Assembly (NCBI GenBank): GCA_002280565.1
Contig: NCEF01000018.1
Location: 1 to 35,628, forward strand
Source: Sphingomonas sp. 32-66-10
GTDB taxonomy: Bacteria > Pseudomonadota > Alphaproteobacteria > Sphingomonadales > Sphingomonadaceae
Direction: 5' to 3'
DNA length: 35,628 nt
The translations under genes and the position numbers were made by a program. The notes under the pieces are model-generated. The model was not told where the DNA came from. It was given only the letters and a program-made list of their open reading frames with translations, and did no database searches. Below, piece by piece: positions 8,005-16,039 of this stretch; the stretch's first letter is position 1; each line of letters begins with the position of its first letter.

Positions 8005-8608
8005 CCCGATCCTCTACAGCTTCCGCCGCTGCCCCTATGCGATCCGGGCGCGACTGGCGCTGGCGGTAAGCGGGATTGCAGTCGAGCATCGCGAGGTGAA
8101 GCTGCGCGACAAGCCGCCCGAAATGCTGGCCGCCTCGCCCAAGGGGACGGTACCGGTGTTGGTCATGCCCGATGGCCGGGTGATCGACGAGAGCATCGAC
8201 ATCATGCGCTGGGCGCTGGCGCGGAACGATCCCGAAGACTGGCTGGCGGGCGACGACGCGGCGTTGATCGCGACCAATGACGGGCCGTTCAAACACCACC
8301 TCGACCGCTACAAATATCCCGAGCGGTTTGCGGCGGATGACGTGGATCATCGCGCGGCGGGGCTTGCGATTTTGGATGGTCTGGAAGCGCGGCTGGGTGA
8401 GCGGGCGTTTCTGAGCGGGGAGCGGTTCGGACTGGCCGATGCGGCGATCCTGCCGTTCGTACGGCAATTCGCGGCGGTGGATCGGGCGTGGTTCGCCGCG
8501 CAGGATTTGGCGCGGGTGCAGCGGTGGCTGGAGGCGTTTGTCGGGTCAGCGCTGTTTGAGCGGGTGATGGTGGCGCGGGAGGTTTGGCGGGGTGGGGCCC
8601 ATGCGTGA
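7967..8608 (+). CDS. Glutathione S-transferase-like protein
   Basis: A 213-residue protein with a thioredoxin-fold N-terminus ([20 protein letters not shown], Cys22) and the glutathione-binding loop [20 protein letters not shown]. An all-helical C-terminal domain ends near [11 protein letters not shown]. It resembles the YibF/YfcG-type or glutaredoxin-like GSTs. The ATG at 7967 overlaps trhO by 38 nt. If the start is wrong, the protein could begin near TDPILYSF, since that is where the fold starts. It is probably cotranscribed with trhO. The substrate is unknown. Confidence 0.82.
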   Translation: MSGRCFRSLTLTDPILYSFRRCPYAIRARLALAVSGIAVEHREVKLRDKPPEMLAASPKGTVPVLVMPDGRVIDESIDIMRWALARNDPEDWLAGDDAALIATNDGPFKHHLDRYKYPERFAADDVDHRAAGLAILDGLEARLGERAFLSGERFGLADAAILPFVRQFAAVDRAWFAAQDLARVQRWLEAFVGSALFERVMVAREVWRGGAHA

Positions 8609-8617
8609 CACTCTCGT

Positions 8618-8640
8618 CGTCCCGAATTTGATTCGGGACG
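8618..8640. repeat. 10-bp perfect hairpin with TTG loop
   Basis: CGTCCCGAAT (8618-8627) and ATTCGGGACG (8631-8640) form a perfect stem directly after the stop at 8608. It is followed by a second stem, AGCCTTG (8670-8676) with CAAGGCT (8685-8691). There is no T-run. These are likely dispersed palindromes placed between convergent genes. Confidence 0.65.
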
Positions 8641-8718
8641 GGGCTTGTCTTCTCTAACGTCGAAAAAGAAGCCTTGGCCCGGTTCAAGGCTGGGCTGACG
8701 ATGGGAGGGCGCGCTGAA

Positions 8719-9120
8719 TCACTCGGGTGGCGCGGCACCAGAGCCGCGAAACTGGATCGCCGCTCCCTTCGCTTCGGCCACGCGCTTGAACACCCGACCG
8801 CGCGCGTCATAGACGATCGCCAGCTTGCCCGCCGCGGTCCAGACGACGTTCATGAAAATCGATCCGTCCATCCCGGCGGTGGCCTTGCCATGGTCGCTGT
8901 CCGCCACGAACACCTCGACGGCATCGGATTGGGGTTCGCTTGCGCGGCCCACCCGAACGATGGTGGCGAAGCCGGTGGCGGCGCCGCAGCTGCGAACCTC
9001 GGTCGCCGCATAGCGGTCGCTGCCGATTTCGCGGGCGACTTGCAAAACCTGCGTGTCGCAGGCGGGATCGATGCCGCATGCCGATAACAAGAGAAGCGAA
9101 GCGGGCAGCACGAGGCGCAT
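8719..9120 (-). CDS. Hypothetical lipoprotein
   Basis: A 133-residue protein with a lipoprotein signal (MRLVLPASLLLLSAC, lipid-modified Cys15). Three further cysteines (PACD and VRSCGAA segments) could form disulfides. The remainder reads as beta-strands (FATIVRVGRA, AVEVFVADSD, GSIFMNVVWTAAGKLAIVYD). No known domain is recognised. Two ATGs stand in tandem at 9120 and 9123 without a clear ribosome site. It is convergent with the GST-like gene. Confidence 0.72.
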   Translation of the reverse strand: MRLVLPASLLLLSACGIDPACDTQVLQVAREIGSDRYAATEVRSCGAATGFATIVRVGRASEPQSDAVEVFVADSDHGKATAGMDGSIFMNVVWTAAGKLAIVYDARGRVFKRVAEAKGAAIQFRGSGAAPPE

Positions 9121-9231
9121 CATGTGACGCTAGCGCCCGTCGCTGGACGTGCAAAGCGCCATGTCACTGCCGGCACGGCGCTTGACCCTGGGTACCATCA
9201 ATCGACACATTTGTTACGATATCAGAATGAG

Positions 9232-9254
9232 TACCGCCGTTATTGCTGGCGGTA
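9232..9254. repeat. Inverted repeat in the leader of the RodZ-like gene
   Basis: TACCGCC (9232-9238) and GGCGGTA (9248-9254) flank a 9-nt loop, about 40 nt before the ATG at 9293. It is AT-rich on both sides compared with its surroundings and could be an operator or an mRNA hairpin. Nothing else in 9121-9292 is firmly identifiable; TTGACC at 9182 has no good partner. Confidence 0.4.
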
Positions 9255-9292
9255 ACCGTTTTCATTAGCCGGCGCTCCAAAGGATCTCCGCA

Positions 9293-9631
9293 ATGTTGAC
9301 CGCCGAACTCGCTCGTCCCGCACTTCCCATGGACCTGGGTGACATCGCTGTCGCGCCGGGGGCGTCGTGCGGTGCGCTGCTGGCGGCGGCGCGCGTCGAG
9401 CGGGGGCTCGAACTGAGCGACATCGCGCGGGTCACGCGCTTTTCGGAAGCGTTCATCGCGGTGATCGAGGCGGAGGACTATGCCGAATTTGCCGCGCCGA
9501 TTTACCTGATGGGCGCGGTGCGGGCCTATGCGCGGATCGTAGACCTTGATGCAGAGGTGTTGGTCGAGTTGCTGCGCGGCGAGATTGCCGCGCGTGAGAT
9601 CAGCTGGCGGCGGAGTGGCTGGCTGGCCTGA
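9293..9631 (+). CDS. Short RodZ-like helix-turn-helix protein
   Basis: A 112-residue protein. Residues about 26-95 form an XRE/RodZ-type HTH: GALLAAARVERGLELSDIAR, then a recognition region VTRFSEAFIAVIEAEDYAEF and the fourth-helix signature IYLMGAVRAYARIVDLDAE. In RodZ this domain binds MreB and is followed by a membrane helix and a periplasmic part. Here the protein stops right after the HTH with no membrane segment. It may be a cytosolic regulator or a truncated RodZ relative. It is transcribed alone and is convergent with the dual-HTH regulator, with a 20-nt gap. Confidence 0.75.
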   Translation: MLTAELARPALPMDLGDIAVAPGASCGALLAAARVERGLELSDIARVTRFSEAFIAVIEAEDYAEFAAPIYLMGAVRAYARIVDLDAEVLVELLRGEIAAREISWRRSGWLA

Positions 9632-9651
9632 CGCGCGGGTGCCGCTCCCCG

Positions 9652-10614
9652 CTACCCCGCGTGCGCGAGTTGCGCCACGTCGGGGCTCTGACGCCAGGGG
9701 CGAGGGCGGCGAAGGACATGGTCCAGCGCGGTGCAGCCAATTCCGCAGCGGTGCCGCTCGACCCGGGATAACAGGGTCGCGGTGCGTCCTGCGATCAGCT
9801 CCAGCGCCTCGACATAGGGGGTGCTGGTCAGGAAATGGTCGGATGCCCGCACACCGTTGCCGCGTCGCTCGAACAGATTGGCTTGCTCCGCATCGGATAC
9901 GAGCCGGTAGACGGTCGAGCGGGAAATGCCGAGCAGCCGCGCCAACTCGGCCATCGGCACGAATGCGCGTTCGGTAGCGTCCGGCACCGTATCGACCCGC
10001 GCGAAGGGGGCCGTGCCCGGGGGCTGTTCGTTGAGATGCGCAACGCTCGCCGAACAGACGAAATGGACCAGCAGCAGTTCGGTAAAACGCAGTTGGAAAT
10101 GGTTCGACGTGCCGGCCATGATCAGAAACAGGTCGAGCGCGGCGAGCGTGCAGCTATTGTCGCAGGCCGCAAAATCCAGCGATTCTGCGTCGGTCGCGCC
10201 CAGCGCCTCCATCGTCGCGGCGGCACGACGCAGCCTCCGGCCCAGATCGACGCACCAGTCGGCCAGCGCGCGGGGCATCGGTTCGGGCAGCGCAACTCCG
10301 CCGCTGGGGCCGATGGTGAGCCAGCCCAGATCGGCCATGCGCTGCACATTACGCCGCGCCGTTTCAAAGGGAAGGCCGAGCGACGCGGCGATCGCGTTGA
10401 TCGACGGGCCACGCGCAACCGCCGGGCCGCGCATCTTGCGATCGATCATGTCGCGCGTGACCGAAATCAGGATGGGGATGCAGACCGTGCGCGCACGGAC
10501 AAGTTCGGCCGGGAGTCGGTTACCCAGATCGAGGGTTGCGGCAAACACCTCTTCACCAAGCACGCGCGTGACCAGTCGGCAATTGAGACGCATCCGGTCA
10601 AGTCGCGTCGACAT
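9652..10614 (-). CDS. Putative transcriptional regulator with two helix-turn-helix segments
   Basis: A 320-residue protein not assignable to a named family. The first HTH is at about residues 71-100 (SINAIAASLGLPFETARRNV, with the wing-like MADLGWLTIGPSGGVAL). A second, Crp/LysR-like HTH is at about 221-252 (MAELARLLGISRSTVYRLVS, then ANLFERRGNGVRASD). The helical middle part (125-195) is Ala/Leu-rich with three cysteines. The ATG at 10614 is preferred because GGGGG lies 6 nt before it; ATG at 10620 abuts that run. It is divergent from the chemotaxis operon across about 260 nt and may control it; this is inference from position only. Confidence 0.7.
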   Translation of the reverse strand: MSTRLDRMRLNCRLVTRVLGEEVFAATLDLGNRLPAELVRARTVCIPILISVTRDMIDRKMRGPAVARGPSINAIAASLGLPFETARRNVQRMADLGWLTIGPSGGVALPEPMPRALADWCVDLGRRLRRAAATMEALGATDAESLDFAACDNSCTLAALDLFLIMAGTSNHFQLRFTELLLVHFVCSASVAHLNEQPPGTAPFARVDTVPDATERAFVPMAELARLLGISRSTVYRLVSDAEQANLFERRGNGVRASDHFLTSTPYVEALELIAGRTATLLSRVERHRCGIGCTALDHVLRRPRPWRQSPDVAQLAHAG

Positions 10615-10695
10615 CGTCATCCCCCATCCGGCAAGAGATGAAGCCTTGCCGACCTCGAGACACTCTTGATCCTATTTTGAGTATAGGCATTTTTG

Positions 10696-10711
10696 CGGAG
10701 TAGGGACTCCG
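10696..10711. repeat. Inverted repeat in the regulator/cheA intergenic region
   Basis: CGGAGT-AGGG-ACTCCG is a perfect 6-bp inverted repeat. Imperfect symmetry extends outwards (TTTTTGC on the left, GCAAATA on the right). A second small repeat, CGCGG-AAATG-CCGCG, is at 10729-10743. These lie between the divergent dual-HTH regulator and cheA and are plausible operator sites. Confidence 0.4.
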
Positions 10712-10816
10712 TGCAAATACGGGAGTAACGCGGAAATGCCGCGCGGCGACCGCGTTGGTTGCATTCGTTACTTGGCGCGTCCGGCCCGAGGATATTCGGT
10801 CTGCACGGGTTGCGTC

Positions 10817-10831
10817 CTAACCGCCTGTTAA
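10817..10831. promoter_or_regulatory. Candidate CtrA-binding box upstream of cheA
   Basis: CTAA at 10817-10820, 7 nt, then TTAA at 10828-10831. This matches 7 of the 8 fixed bases of the TTAA-N7-TTAA CtrA consensus. It also contains a direct repeat of TAACCG spaced 11 bp. It lies about 40 nt before the likely cheA start. Motif seen; binding inferred. Confidence 0.45.
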
Positions 10832-10872
10832 CCGTGCCGGTGCCATGACCGCAGGGAGGTGTGGGGGCGGCT

Positions 10873-13182
10873 GTGGACGATCTGCTACAAGAATTCATTG
10901 CCGAGACGCGCGAAACGCTGGAGGCGCTGTCGGGCGAGATCGTTGCCTGGGAGGCGTCGCCGCAGGACCGCGAGCGCCTCGATGCCATTTTCCGCTTCGT
11001 CCATACGGTAAAAGGCAGCTGCGGCTTCCTCGATCTGCCACGGCTCGCGCGCCTCAGCCATGCAGCTGAGGATGTGCTGGCCGATGTGCGGGCGGGTGAA
11101 CGTGTGCCGGACCGTGGCCTGGTCAATGCCGTGCTGGGCGTGGTCGATCGGATCGGCGAGATCGTTGAAGCGATCGATGCGGGCGCCGCGCTGGACGATA
11201 CCGAAGAGGATCTGCTGATTGCCGCGCTGGCGGGCGGTTCGGCCGAAGTGGCCCAGCCGACGGCTCCGGTGCCGCAGCGCGCACAGAGCCGCAGCGTGCG
11301 GCTCAATGTCGACCTGCTCGACCGCATGATGAGCGGCATGTCCGACATGGTGCTCGCGCGCAACGAGTTGTCGCGCCGGTTGCGCAGCGCCGAAGTCGAT
11401 CCGCAGGTTGAGGCCGCGCTGGAGCGCATGTCGGCCACCGTTGCCGACCTGCGCGACACGGTGACGCGCACGCGGATGCAAAAGATCGATGCGCTGTTTT
11501 CCGCATTGCCGCGCATGGTGCGCGATACGGCGGCGGGCCTGGGCAAATCGGTGCTGCTGCATGTCGAGGGCGCCGAAGTCGAGCTCGACCGCGAGATGAT
11601 CGAGGTGCTGCGCGATCCGCTGGTTCATATCATCCGTAATTCGATCGACCATGGCATCGAGCATCCGGCCGAGCGGCGCGCGGCGGGCAAGCGGGAAAAT
11701 GGCCGCCTGACCGTCTCCGCGCGCCAATCGGGCAACCAGATCGTGGTCGAAGTGTCCGATGACGGACGCGGGATCGATGTCGAGCGGGTGATCCGCAAGC
11801 TGGCGGACAATGGTCGCGACGAGCGCGAACTGCGTTCGCTGGGCGAGCGTGCCAGGCTGGCGCTGATCTTCGAACCCGGCCTGTCGACCAAGGACGTGGT
11901 GACCGAGATTTCGGGACGCGGCGTCGGCATGGACGTGGTGCGCGCGGCGATCGAACAGATTGGCGGGCGCGTCGAGCTGCACAATGATCCCGGTCGCGGC
12001 CTGCGCATCCTGATCCATGTTCCGCTGACCTTGTCGATCATTCCGACGATTGTGGTCGGGGCAGGGGGTCAGTCCTTCGCGATCCCGCGTCAGGCGATCG
12101 AGGAAATTGTCAGCGAGCGGAGCGACGCGATCCGCGTCGATCGTATCGGTAGCGCCTGGGTGGTCACGTTGCGCGACCGGCGGCTGCCGATGATCGTGCT
12201 CGCCGATCAGCTCGGCCTCACCCCGGTGGCCACCGGTGGCTATCCGATGGTTGCGATCGTCAGCATGGGCGAGGGCAGCTATGCGCTGCGCGTCGACGAT
12301 GTGCTCGACAATGAGGAATTGGTGATCAAGCCTGCCGCGCCCGCGATCATGGCGACGGGCATCTATGCCGGACAGACCTTGCCCGATAGCGGCTGCCCGA
12401 TGCTGTTGCTCGATTGCGCGGGGCTCGCGCGCGACGCCGGGCTGCACTTTGAACGGGTGCGCGAGGTTGAGGTCGAGGAGGAGAACGCGGCGCTCGACGA
12501 CGGCGCACTGGCCTTGGTCTTCGCCGATCTGGACGGCGCGCGACGGGCCGTGCCGCTGGAGGTGGTCGACCGGATCGAGAAGGTCGGCGCGGGTGCGATC
12601 CATCGCAGCGCGGGCCGCCTCCGCCTGACCATTGATGACCGGATCGTGCCGGTCGCGGCGGTCGATGGCGCCGACGTCAAACGCACCGGATCGATCCTGC
12701 GCCTGCGCGACGGGATCAGCGAGATTGCCTATGCCATCGCCGAACCGACCGATATCGTGCCGATGCCGGCGGAGATTGCGCCGGCGACAACGCCCGGCCC
12801 CGTGGCGGGCGTGGCGTTGATCGATGGCGAGCCGGTCGAGCTGCTCGATCCGATGTGGCTGTTTGGCGAACATGGTGAGGCCGATGCCGATGGCGCGATC
12901 GCGCCGCTCTGCCTGTTGGGTGGTGGCGACACGGGCTGGCTTGGCACCTTCGTCCAGCCGTTGCTGGAGGGTGCGGGCTATCGCGTCGTCAGCACGCTGG
13001 CCCCCGGCGAGGCGGCTCAGGTCGTGCTCACGCTGGATGCGGAGCCGGAAATTGGCGCAGCGGCACCGGTCGTGCGGCTGCGCAGCCGCAAGCGGGGCGG
13101 CAGTGACGGAACCATCTATCGCTATGATCGCGCGGCGCTGCTCGGCGCGATCGCCGCAGCGGCACAGGGAGGCATGCGATGA
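10873..13182 (+). CDS. cheA: Chemotaxis histidine kinase CheA with C-terminal degenerate receiver
   Basis: CheA autophosphorylates under receptor control and passes phosphate to CheY and CheB. For the 769-residue form, the order is: HPt domain (1-105, HTVKGSCGF with His44); linker; dimerisation helices (about 143-205); HATPase (about 210-385, N-box HIIRNSIDHGIEHP, DDGRGID, GRGVGMDV); CheW-like domain (about 388-520); a second, weaker CheW-like segment (about 540-660); and a tail (about 678-769). The tail reads like a receiver domain (LCLLGGGDTGWLGT, GAGYRVVSTL, IYRYDRAALLGAI) but lacks the acidic pocket and phosphoacceptor. There is no CheY-binding P2 domain. GTG at 10873 is preferred because GGGGG lies a few bases upstream and it gives MDDLLQEFIAETRETLE; GTG at 10861 abuts GGAGGT. 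Confidence 0.92.
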   Translation: MDDLLQEFIAETRETLEALSGEIVAWEASPQDRERLDAIFRFVHTVKGSCGFLDLPRLARLSHAAEDVLADVRAGERVPDRGLVNAVLGVVDRIGEIVEAIDAGAALDDTEEDLLIAALAGGSAEVAQPTAPVPQRAQSRSVRLNVDLLDRMMSGMSDMVLARNELSRRLRSAEVDPQVEAALERMSATVADLRDTVTRTRMQKIDALFSALPRMVRDTAAGLGKSVLLHVEGAEVELDREMIEVLRDPLVHIIRNSIDHGIEHPAERRAAGKRENGRLTVSARQSGNQIVVEVSDDGRGIDVERVIRKLADNGRDERELRSLGERARLALIFEPGLSTKDVVTEISGRGVGMDVVRAAIEQIGGRVELHNDPGRGLRILIHVPLTLSIIPTIVVGAGGQSFAIPRQAIEEIVSERSDAIRVDRIGSAWVVTLRDRRLPMIVLADQLGLTPVATGGYPMVAIVSMGEGSYALRVDDVLDNEELVIKPAAPAIMATGIYAGQTLPDSGCPMLLLDCAGLARDAGLHFERVREVEVEEENAALDDGALALVFADLDGARRAVPLEVVDRIEKVGAGAIHRSAGRLRLTIDDRIVPVAAVDGADVKRTGSILRLRDGISEIAYAIAEPTDIVPMPAEIAPATTPGPVAGVALIDGEPVELLDPMWLFGEHGEADADGAIAPLCLLGGGDTGWLGTFVQPLLEGAGYRVVSTLAPGEAAQVVLTLDAEPEIGAAAPVVRLRSRKRGGSDGTIYRYDRAALLGAIAAAAQGGMR

Positions 13183-13613
13183 GCGAAGACCTGTTCCTGA
13201 TCGCGCAGATCGCCGGGCAATCGGTGGCGATCGACGCCAATCAGGTCGAATCGGTGGTCGATATCGGCAATATTGTCGCCGTGCCGCGGGCGCAGGGGCA
13301 TGTCCGCGGGCTTGCGGCGCTGCGCAGCAGGGTGGTCACGGTCATCGATACCCGCGCGGCGCTGGGGCTGGAGCCAGGTGAGGGGGCAGGCGGTCGCGCG
13401 GTGATCACGCCGGTCGACGGCCATCATTATGCGATGCTGGTCGATGCGCTCGACGATGTCGCGCCGTTCGTGTCGCAACCGCTGGCAGCGGGCGTGCCGC
13501 TGTCGGGCATGTGGCAGCAGGCCGGCCGCGGGCTGATCGAGCGCGACGGCGAACCGATCCTGACCATCGATCTGGCGGCGCTGGTCCCCGGACTCGTTGC
13601 GCCGACCACATGA
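13179..13613 (+). CDS. cheW: Chemotaxis coupling protein CheW
   Basis: CheW links receptors to CheA. The 144-residue protein is a single CheW domain: LFLIAQIAGQSVAIDANQVE, the VPRAQGHVRGLAALRSRVVTVID motif and the closing LIERDGEPILTIDLAALV. Its ATG overlaps the cheA stop (ATGA), so the two are translationally coupled. It is a little shorter than E. coli CheW (167) but complete in pattern. Confidence 0.9.
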   Translation: MSEDLFLIAQIAGQSVAIDANQVESVVDIGNIVAVPRAQGHVRGLAALRSRVVTVIDTRAALGLEPGEGAGGRAVITPVDGHHYAMLVDALDDVAPFVSQPLAAGVPLSGMWQQAGRGLIERDGEPILTIDLAALVPGLVAPTT

Positions 13614-13686
13614 TCCGCAATTAACGACCTACTTACGTATTTCTTCCATATTGGCATCAGTTCCGCAGAACCGGGAAGTGTCTCGT

Positions 13687-14052
13687 ATGAAAACCTGCCT
13701 CGTCGTCGATGACTCCAAGGTGATCCGAAAGGTCGCCCGGCACATCCTCGAGACGCTCAATTTTGAAGTACGCGAAGCCGGCGATGGACGCGAGGCGCTC
13801 GAGGCGTGCCTTGAGGCATCGCCCGACGTGGTGCTGCTCGACTGGAACATGCCCGTGATGAGCGGGATGGATTTCCTGCGCGCGCTCAAGGACAGCGGCA
13901 TCGCCAGCAAGCCCAAGGTCGTGTTCTGCACCACCGAGAACGGCATGGCCTATATCCGTGCCGCGATCGAGGCGGGTGCCGACGAATATGTGATGAAGCC
14001 GTTTGACCGCGAAACGCTGGAGAGCAAGCTCCAGATCGTCGGCGTCGCTTAA
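13687..14052 (+). CDS. cheY: Response regulator CheY
   Basis: A 121-residue stand-alone receiver that, when phosphorylated, acts on the flagellar motor. Conserved residues are present: Asp8 and Asp9, phosphoacceptor Asp52 (VVLLDWNMPVMSG), Thr82/Thr83 and Lys104 (YVMKPF). GGAAG lies about 9 nt before the ATG at 13687. A 73-nt gap after cheW, relatively AT-rich (TTAACG, TACGTATTTC), may hold an internal promoter. cheB follows 13 nt later. Confidence 0.9.
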   Translation: MKTCLVVDDSKVIRKVARHILETLNFEVREAGDGREALEACLEASPDVVLLDWNMPVMSGMDFLRALKDSGIASKPKVVFCTTENGMAYIRAAIEAGADEYVMKPFDRETLESKLQIVGVA

Positions 14053-14065
14053 GGAACAAGTCCCA

Positions 14066-15124
14066 ATGTCTGGCAGCCCCCTCGCGGCCGGCATCCAGCC
14101 GGATCCGCGCGACGATGTCGTTCGCATCCTGATCGTCGATGATTCGGCGGTCGCCCGCGCGGTGCTGGCCCGGATGATCGAAGGGATGCGCGGCTTTGCC
14201 GTGGTCGGGGCGGTCAGTAACGTGCCGGGCGCGCTCACCTTTCTGGCGTCGAACCGCGCCGATGTGATTCTGCTCGATCTGGAGATGCCGGGTGTGCACG
14301 GTCTGACCGGCCTGCCCGACCTGCTGGTCGCGGGGCAGGGGGCGAAGATCCTTGTCGTCTCCTCCGCCGCCGAACGCGGTGCTGCGGCCGCCGTTCAGGC
14401 GCTGGCGCTGGGTGCCGCCGACACGCTGGTCAAGCCGGGCGTAGGCAGCTTTGCCGGAAAATTCGCCGAAACGCTGGAAGAGCGACTGACGCGCCTCACC
14501 GATCGCGCGGGCGAACTGGTCGGGCCGAGCGGTGCGCCGCGCGTCGTACCGCAGGAATTCGATATCGTCGCAATCGGTGCCTCGACCGGCGGCATCCACG
14601 CGCTGAGCCAGATGCTGCGCGCGATCCCGCCGAGCTTCGAGGTCCCGATTCTGGTGACCCAGCATCTGCCTGCGTCGTTCATGAGCTATTTCGCCGCGCA
14701 GCTTGCGGTGCTGGCCGGGCGACCGTGCGAGGTGGCGGAGGATCATATGCGCGTGCGCCCCGGCCGGATGCTGGTCGCGCCCGGCCACGCCCATATGCGT
14801 TGCGTCCGCACCAGCGACGGGGTTGCGATCCGCCTGACCGATGAGCGCGCCGTCAGCGGATGCATGCCGTCGGTCGATCCGATGCTGCAATCGGTGGCAG
14901 AAGTTTATAGCAAGCGTGGCCTGGGCGTGATGCTGTCGGGCATGGGCCGCGACGGATCGATCGGCGCGCGCAGCCTGATCGACGCGGGCGGCGCGATCCT
15001 GGCGCAGGATCGTGCCAGCTCGGTCGTGTGGGGCATGCCCGGCGCGGTCGCAGCGAGTGCCAGCGCGGTGCTGCCCCCCGACGAGATCGGCCGCATGGTC
15101 GCCAGCCAGCGGCGGCCGCGCTGA
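14066..15124 (+). CDS. cheB: Chemotaxis protein-glutamate methylesterase CheB
   Basis: CheB removes methyl groups from receptor glutamates and is activated by CheA phosphorylation. The 352-residue protein has a receiver domain (20-140; Asp25, Asp26, phosphoacceptor Asp71 in LLDLEMPGVHG, Lys123). The methylesterase domain follows, with catalytic Ser173 (GASTGG), His200 (TQHLP) and Asp296 (SGMGRDG). AAGGA precedes the ATG. The receiver keeps HGLTGLP where many family members have DGLEFL. Its stop overlaps the cheR start (TGATG). Confidence 0.93.
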   Translation: MSGSPLAAGIQPDPRDDVVRILIVDDSAVARAVLARMIEGMRGFAVVGAVSNVPGALTFLASNRADVILLDLEMPGVHGLTGLPDLLVAGQGAKILVVSSAAERGAAAAVQALALGAADTLVKPGVGSFAGKFAETLEERLTRLTDRAGELVGPSGAPRVVPQEFDIVAIGASTGGIHALSQMLRAIPPSFEVPILVTQHLPASFMSYFAAQLAVLAGRPCEVAEDHMRVRPGRMLVAPGHAHMRCVRTSDGVAIRLTDERAVSGCMPSVDPMLQSVAEVYSKRGLGVMLSGMGRDGSIGARSLIDAGGAILAQDRASSVVWGMPGAVAASASAVLPPDEIGRMVASQRRPR

Positions 15125-15984
15125 TGAGCGCTGCCCAGCCCTTTGCTTCGTCCGGCGCGATCAACATTATCGGCGCACTTCTCGAACAGCGCACCGGCCA
15201 ACAGATCGCCGCCAACCGCGCGTGGCGGATCGAAACCGCGCTGAAAACCGTGCTGCGCGCACATGAGCTGACCAGCGTAGATCAGCTGATCGCGCGCCTG
15301 ACGACCACCCCCTCCGGGCCGCTTGCCGATGCGGTGGTCGATGCGCTGCTCAACAACGAAACCTCATTCTTTCGTGACACCGGTGTTCTGGAACTGGTGG
15401 TGGAAGCCGCAGCGGCGATCGCGGCCGAGCAGCCGGGGCGTCGGCTGCGCATCTGGTCGGCAGGCTGTTCGACCGGGCAGGAGCCCTATTCGCTCGCGAT
15501 GCTGTTCGAGGAAGCCTATGTCACGCGCGGCCTGCCCTTTCCCGAAATCGTCGCGACCGACGTATCGGCGGCCACGGTCGACCGCGCCCGCGCGGGGCGC
15601 TTCTCGCAGTTCGAAATCCAGCGCGGCCTGCCGATCCGGCGGATGATGACCTGGTTCAATCAGGACGGGACCGAATGGGTCGTGCGTCCCGAACTCGCCC
15701 GCCGCGTCCAGTTCCGCCGCCACAATCTGGCGCAGGACGCCGCGCCGCCGGGGAAGTTCGACCTGATCCTGTGTCGCAACGTCCTGTTTTACTTCCCACC
15801 GGCGATGCGCAGCCGCGCCTATCAGACGCTGCGCAGCGCGATCCGCGACGGCGGGGCGCTGTTGCTCGGTGCGGGAGAAACCGTGATCGGCCAGACCGAT
15901 GCGTTTGCGCCATGCGGCCGGATTCGCGGTCTGTATCGCGCCGACAGTGGACAGCGCGTCCCACAGGCGACCGCGTTCGGCTGA
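15124..15984 (+). CDS. cheR: Chemotaxis protein methyltransferase CheR
   Basis: CheR methylates receptor glutamates using S-adenosylmethionine. The 286-residue protein has the N-terminal helical domain ending in LLNNETSFFRDTGV. The SAM-binding motif is RIWSAGCSTGQEPYSLAM, followed by IVATDVSAATVDRARAGRF and LILCRNVLFYF. All are standard for CheR. Its ATG overlaps the cheB stop by one base. No methyl-accepting receptor gene lies in the window, so the receptors must be elsewhere. Confidence 0.93.
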   Translation: MSAAQPFASSGAINIIGALLEQRTGQQIAANRAWRIETALKTVLRAHELTSVDQLIARLTTTPSGPLADAVVDALLNNETSFFRDTGVLELVVEAAAAIAAEQPGRRLRIWSAGCSTGQEPYSLAMLFEEAYVTRGLPFPEIVATDVSAATVDRARAGRFSQFEIQRGLPIRRMMTWFNQDGTEWVVRPELARRVQFRRHNLAQDAAPPGKFDLILCRNVLFYFPPAMRSRAYQTLRSAIRDGGALLLGAGETVIGQTDAFAPCGRIRGLYRADSGQRVPQATAFG

Positions 15985-16039
15985 CACCGGGTTTCAACCG
16001 GCTTGCGTTTCGGCGCGCATCGCCGCATCCCTGCGAGCC

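Noticed and set aside
9227-9268. A 13-codon frame (MSTAVIAGGNRFH) covering the hairpin before the RodZ-like gene, as a leader peptide.
   Set aside because: No ribosome site, no regulatory residue bias, and a frame this short arises by chance.
10885-12873. Long minus-strand reading frame opposite cheA (and similar ones at 27758-29074 and 4946-6400).
   Set aside because: They are shadows of real genes, with His/Arg/Gln-rich low-complexity sequence and no family motifs, as expected in high-GC DNA.
13622-13640. TTAA upstream of cheY as a CtrA site.
   Set aside because: Only one half-site fits; at the correct spacing the second half reads CTTA.
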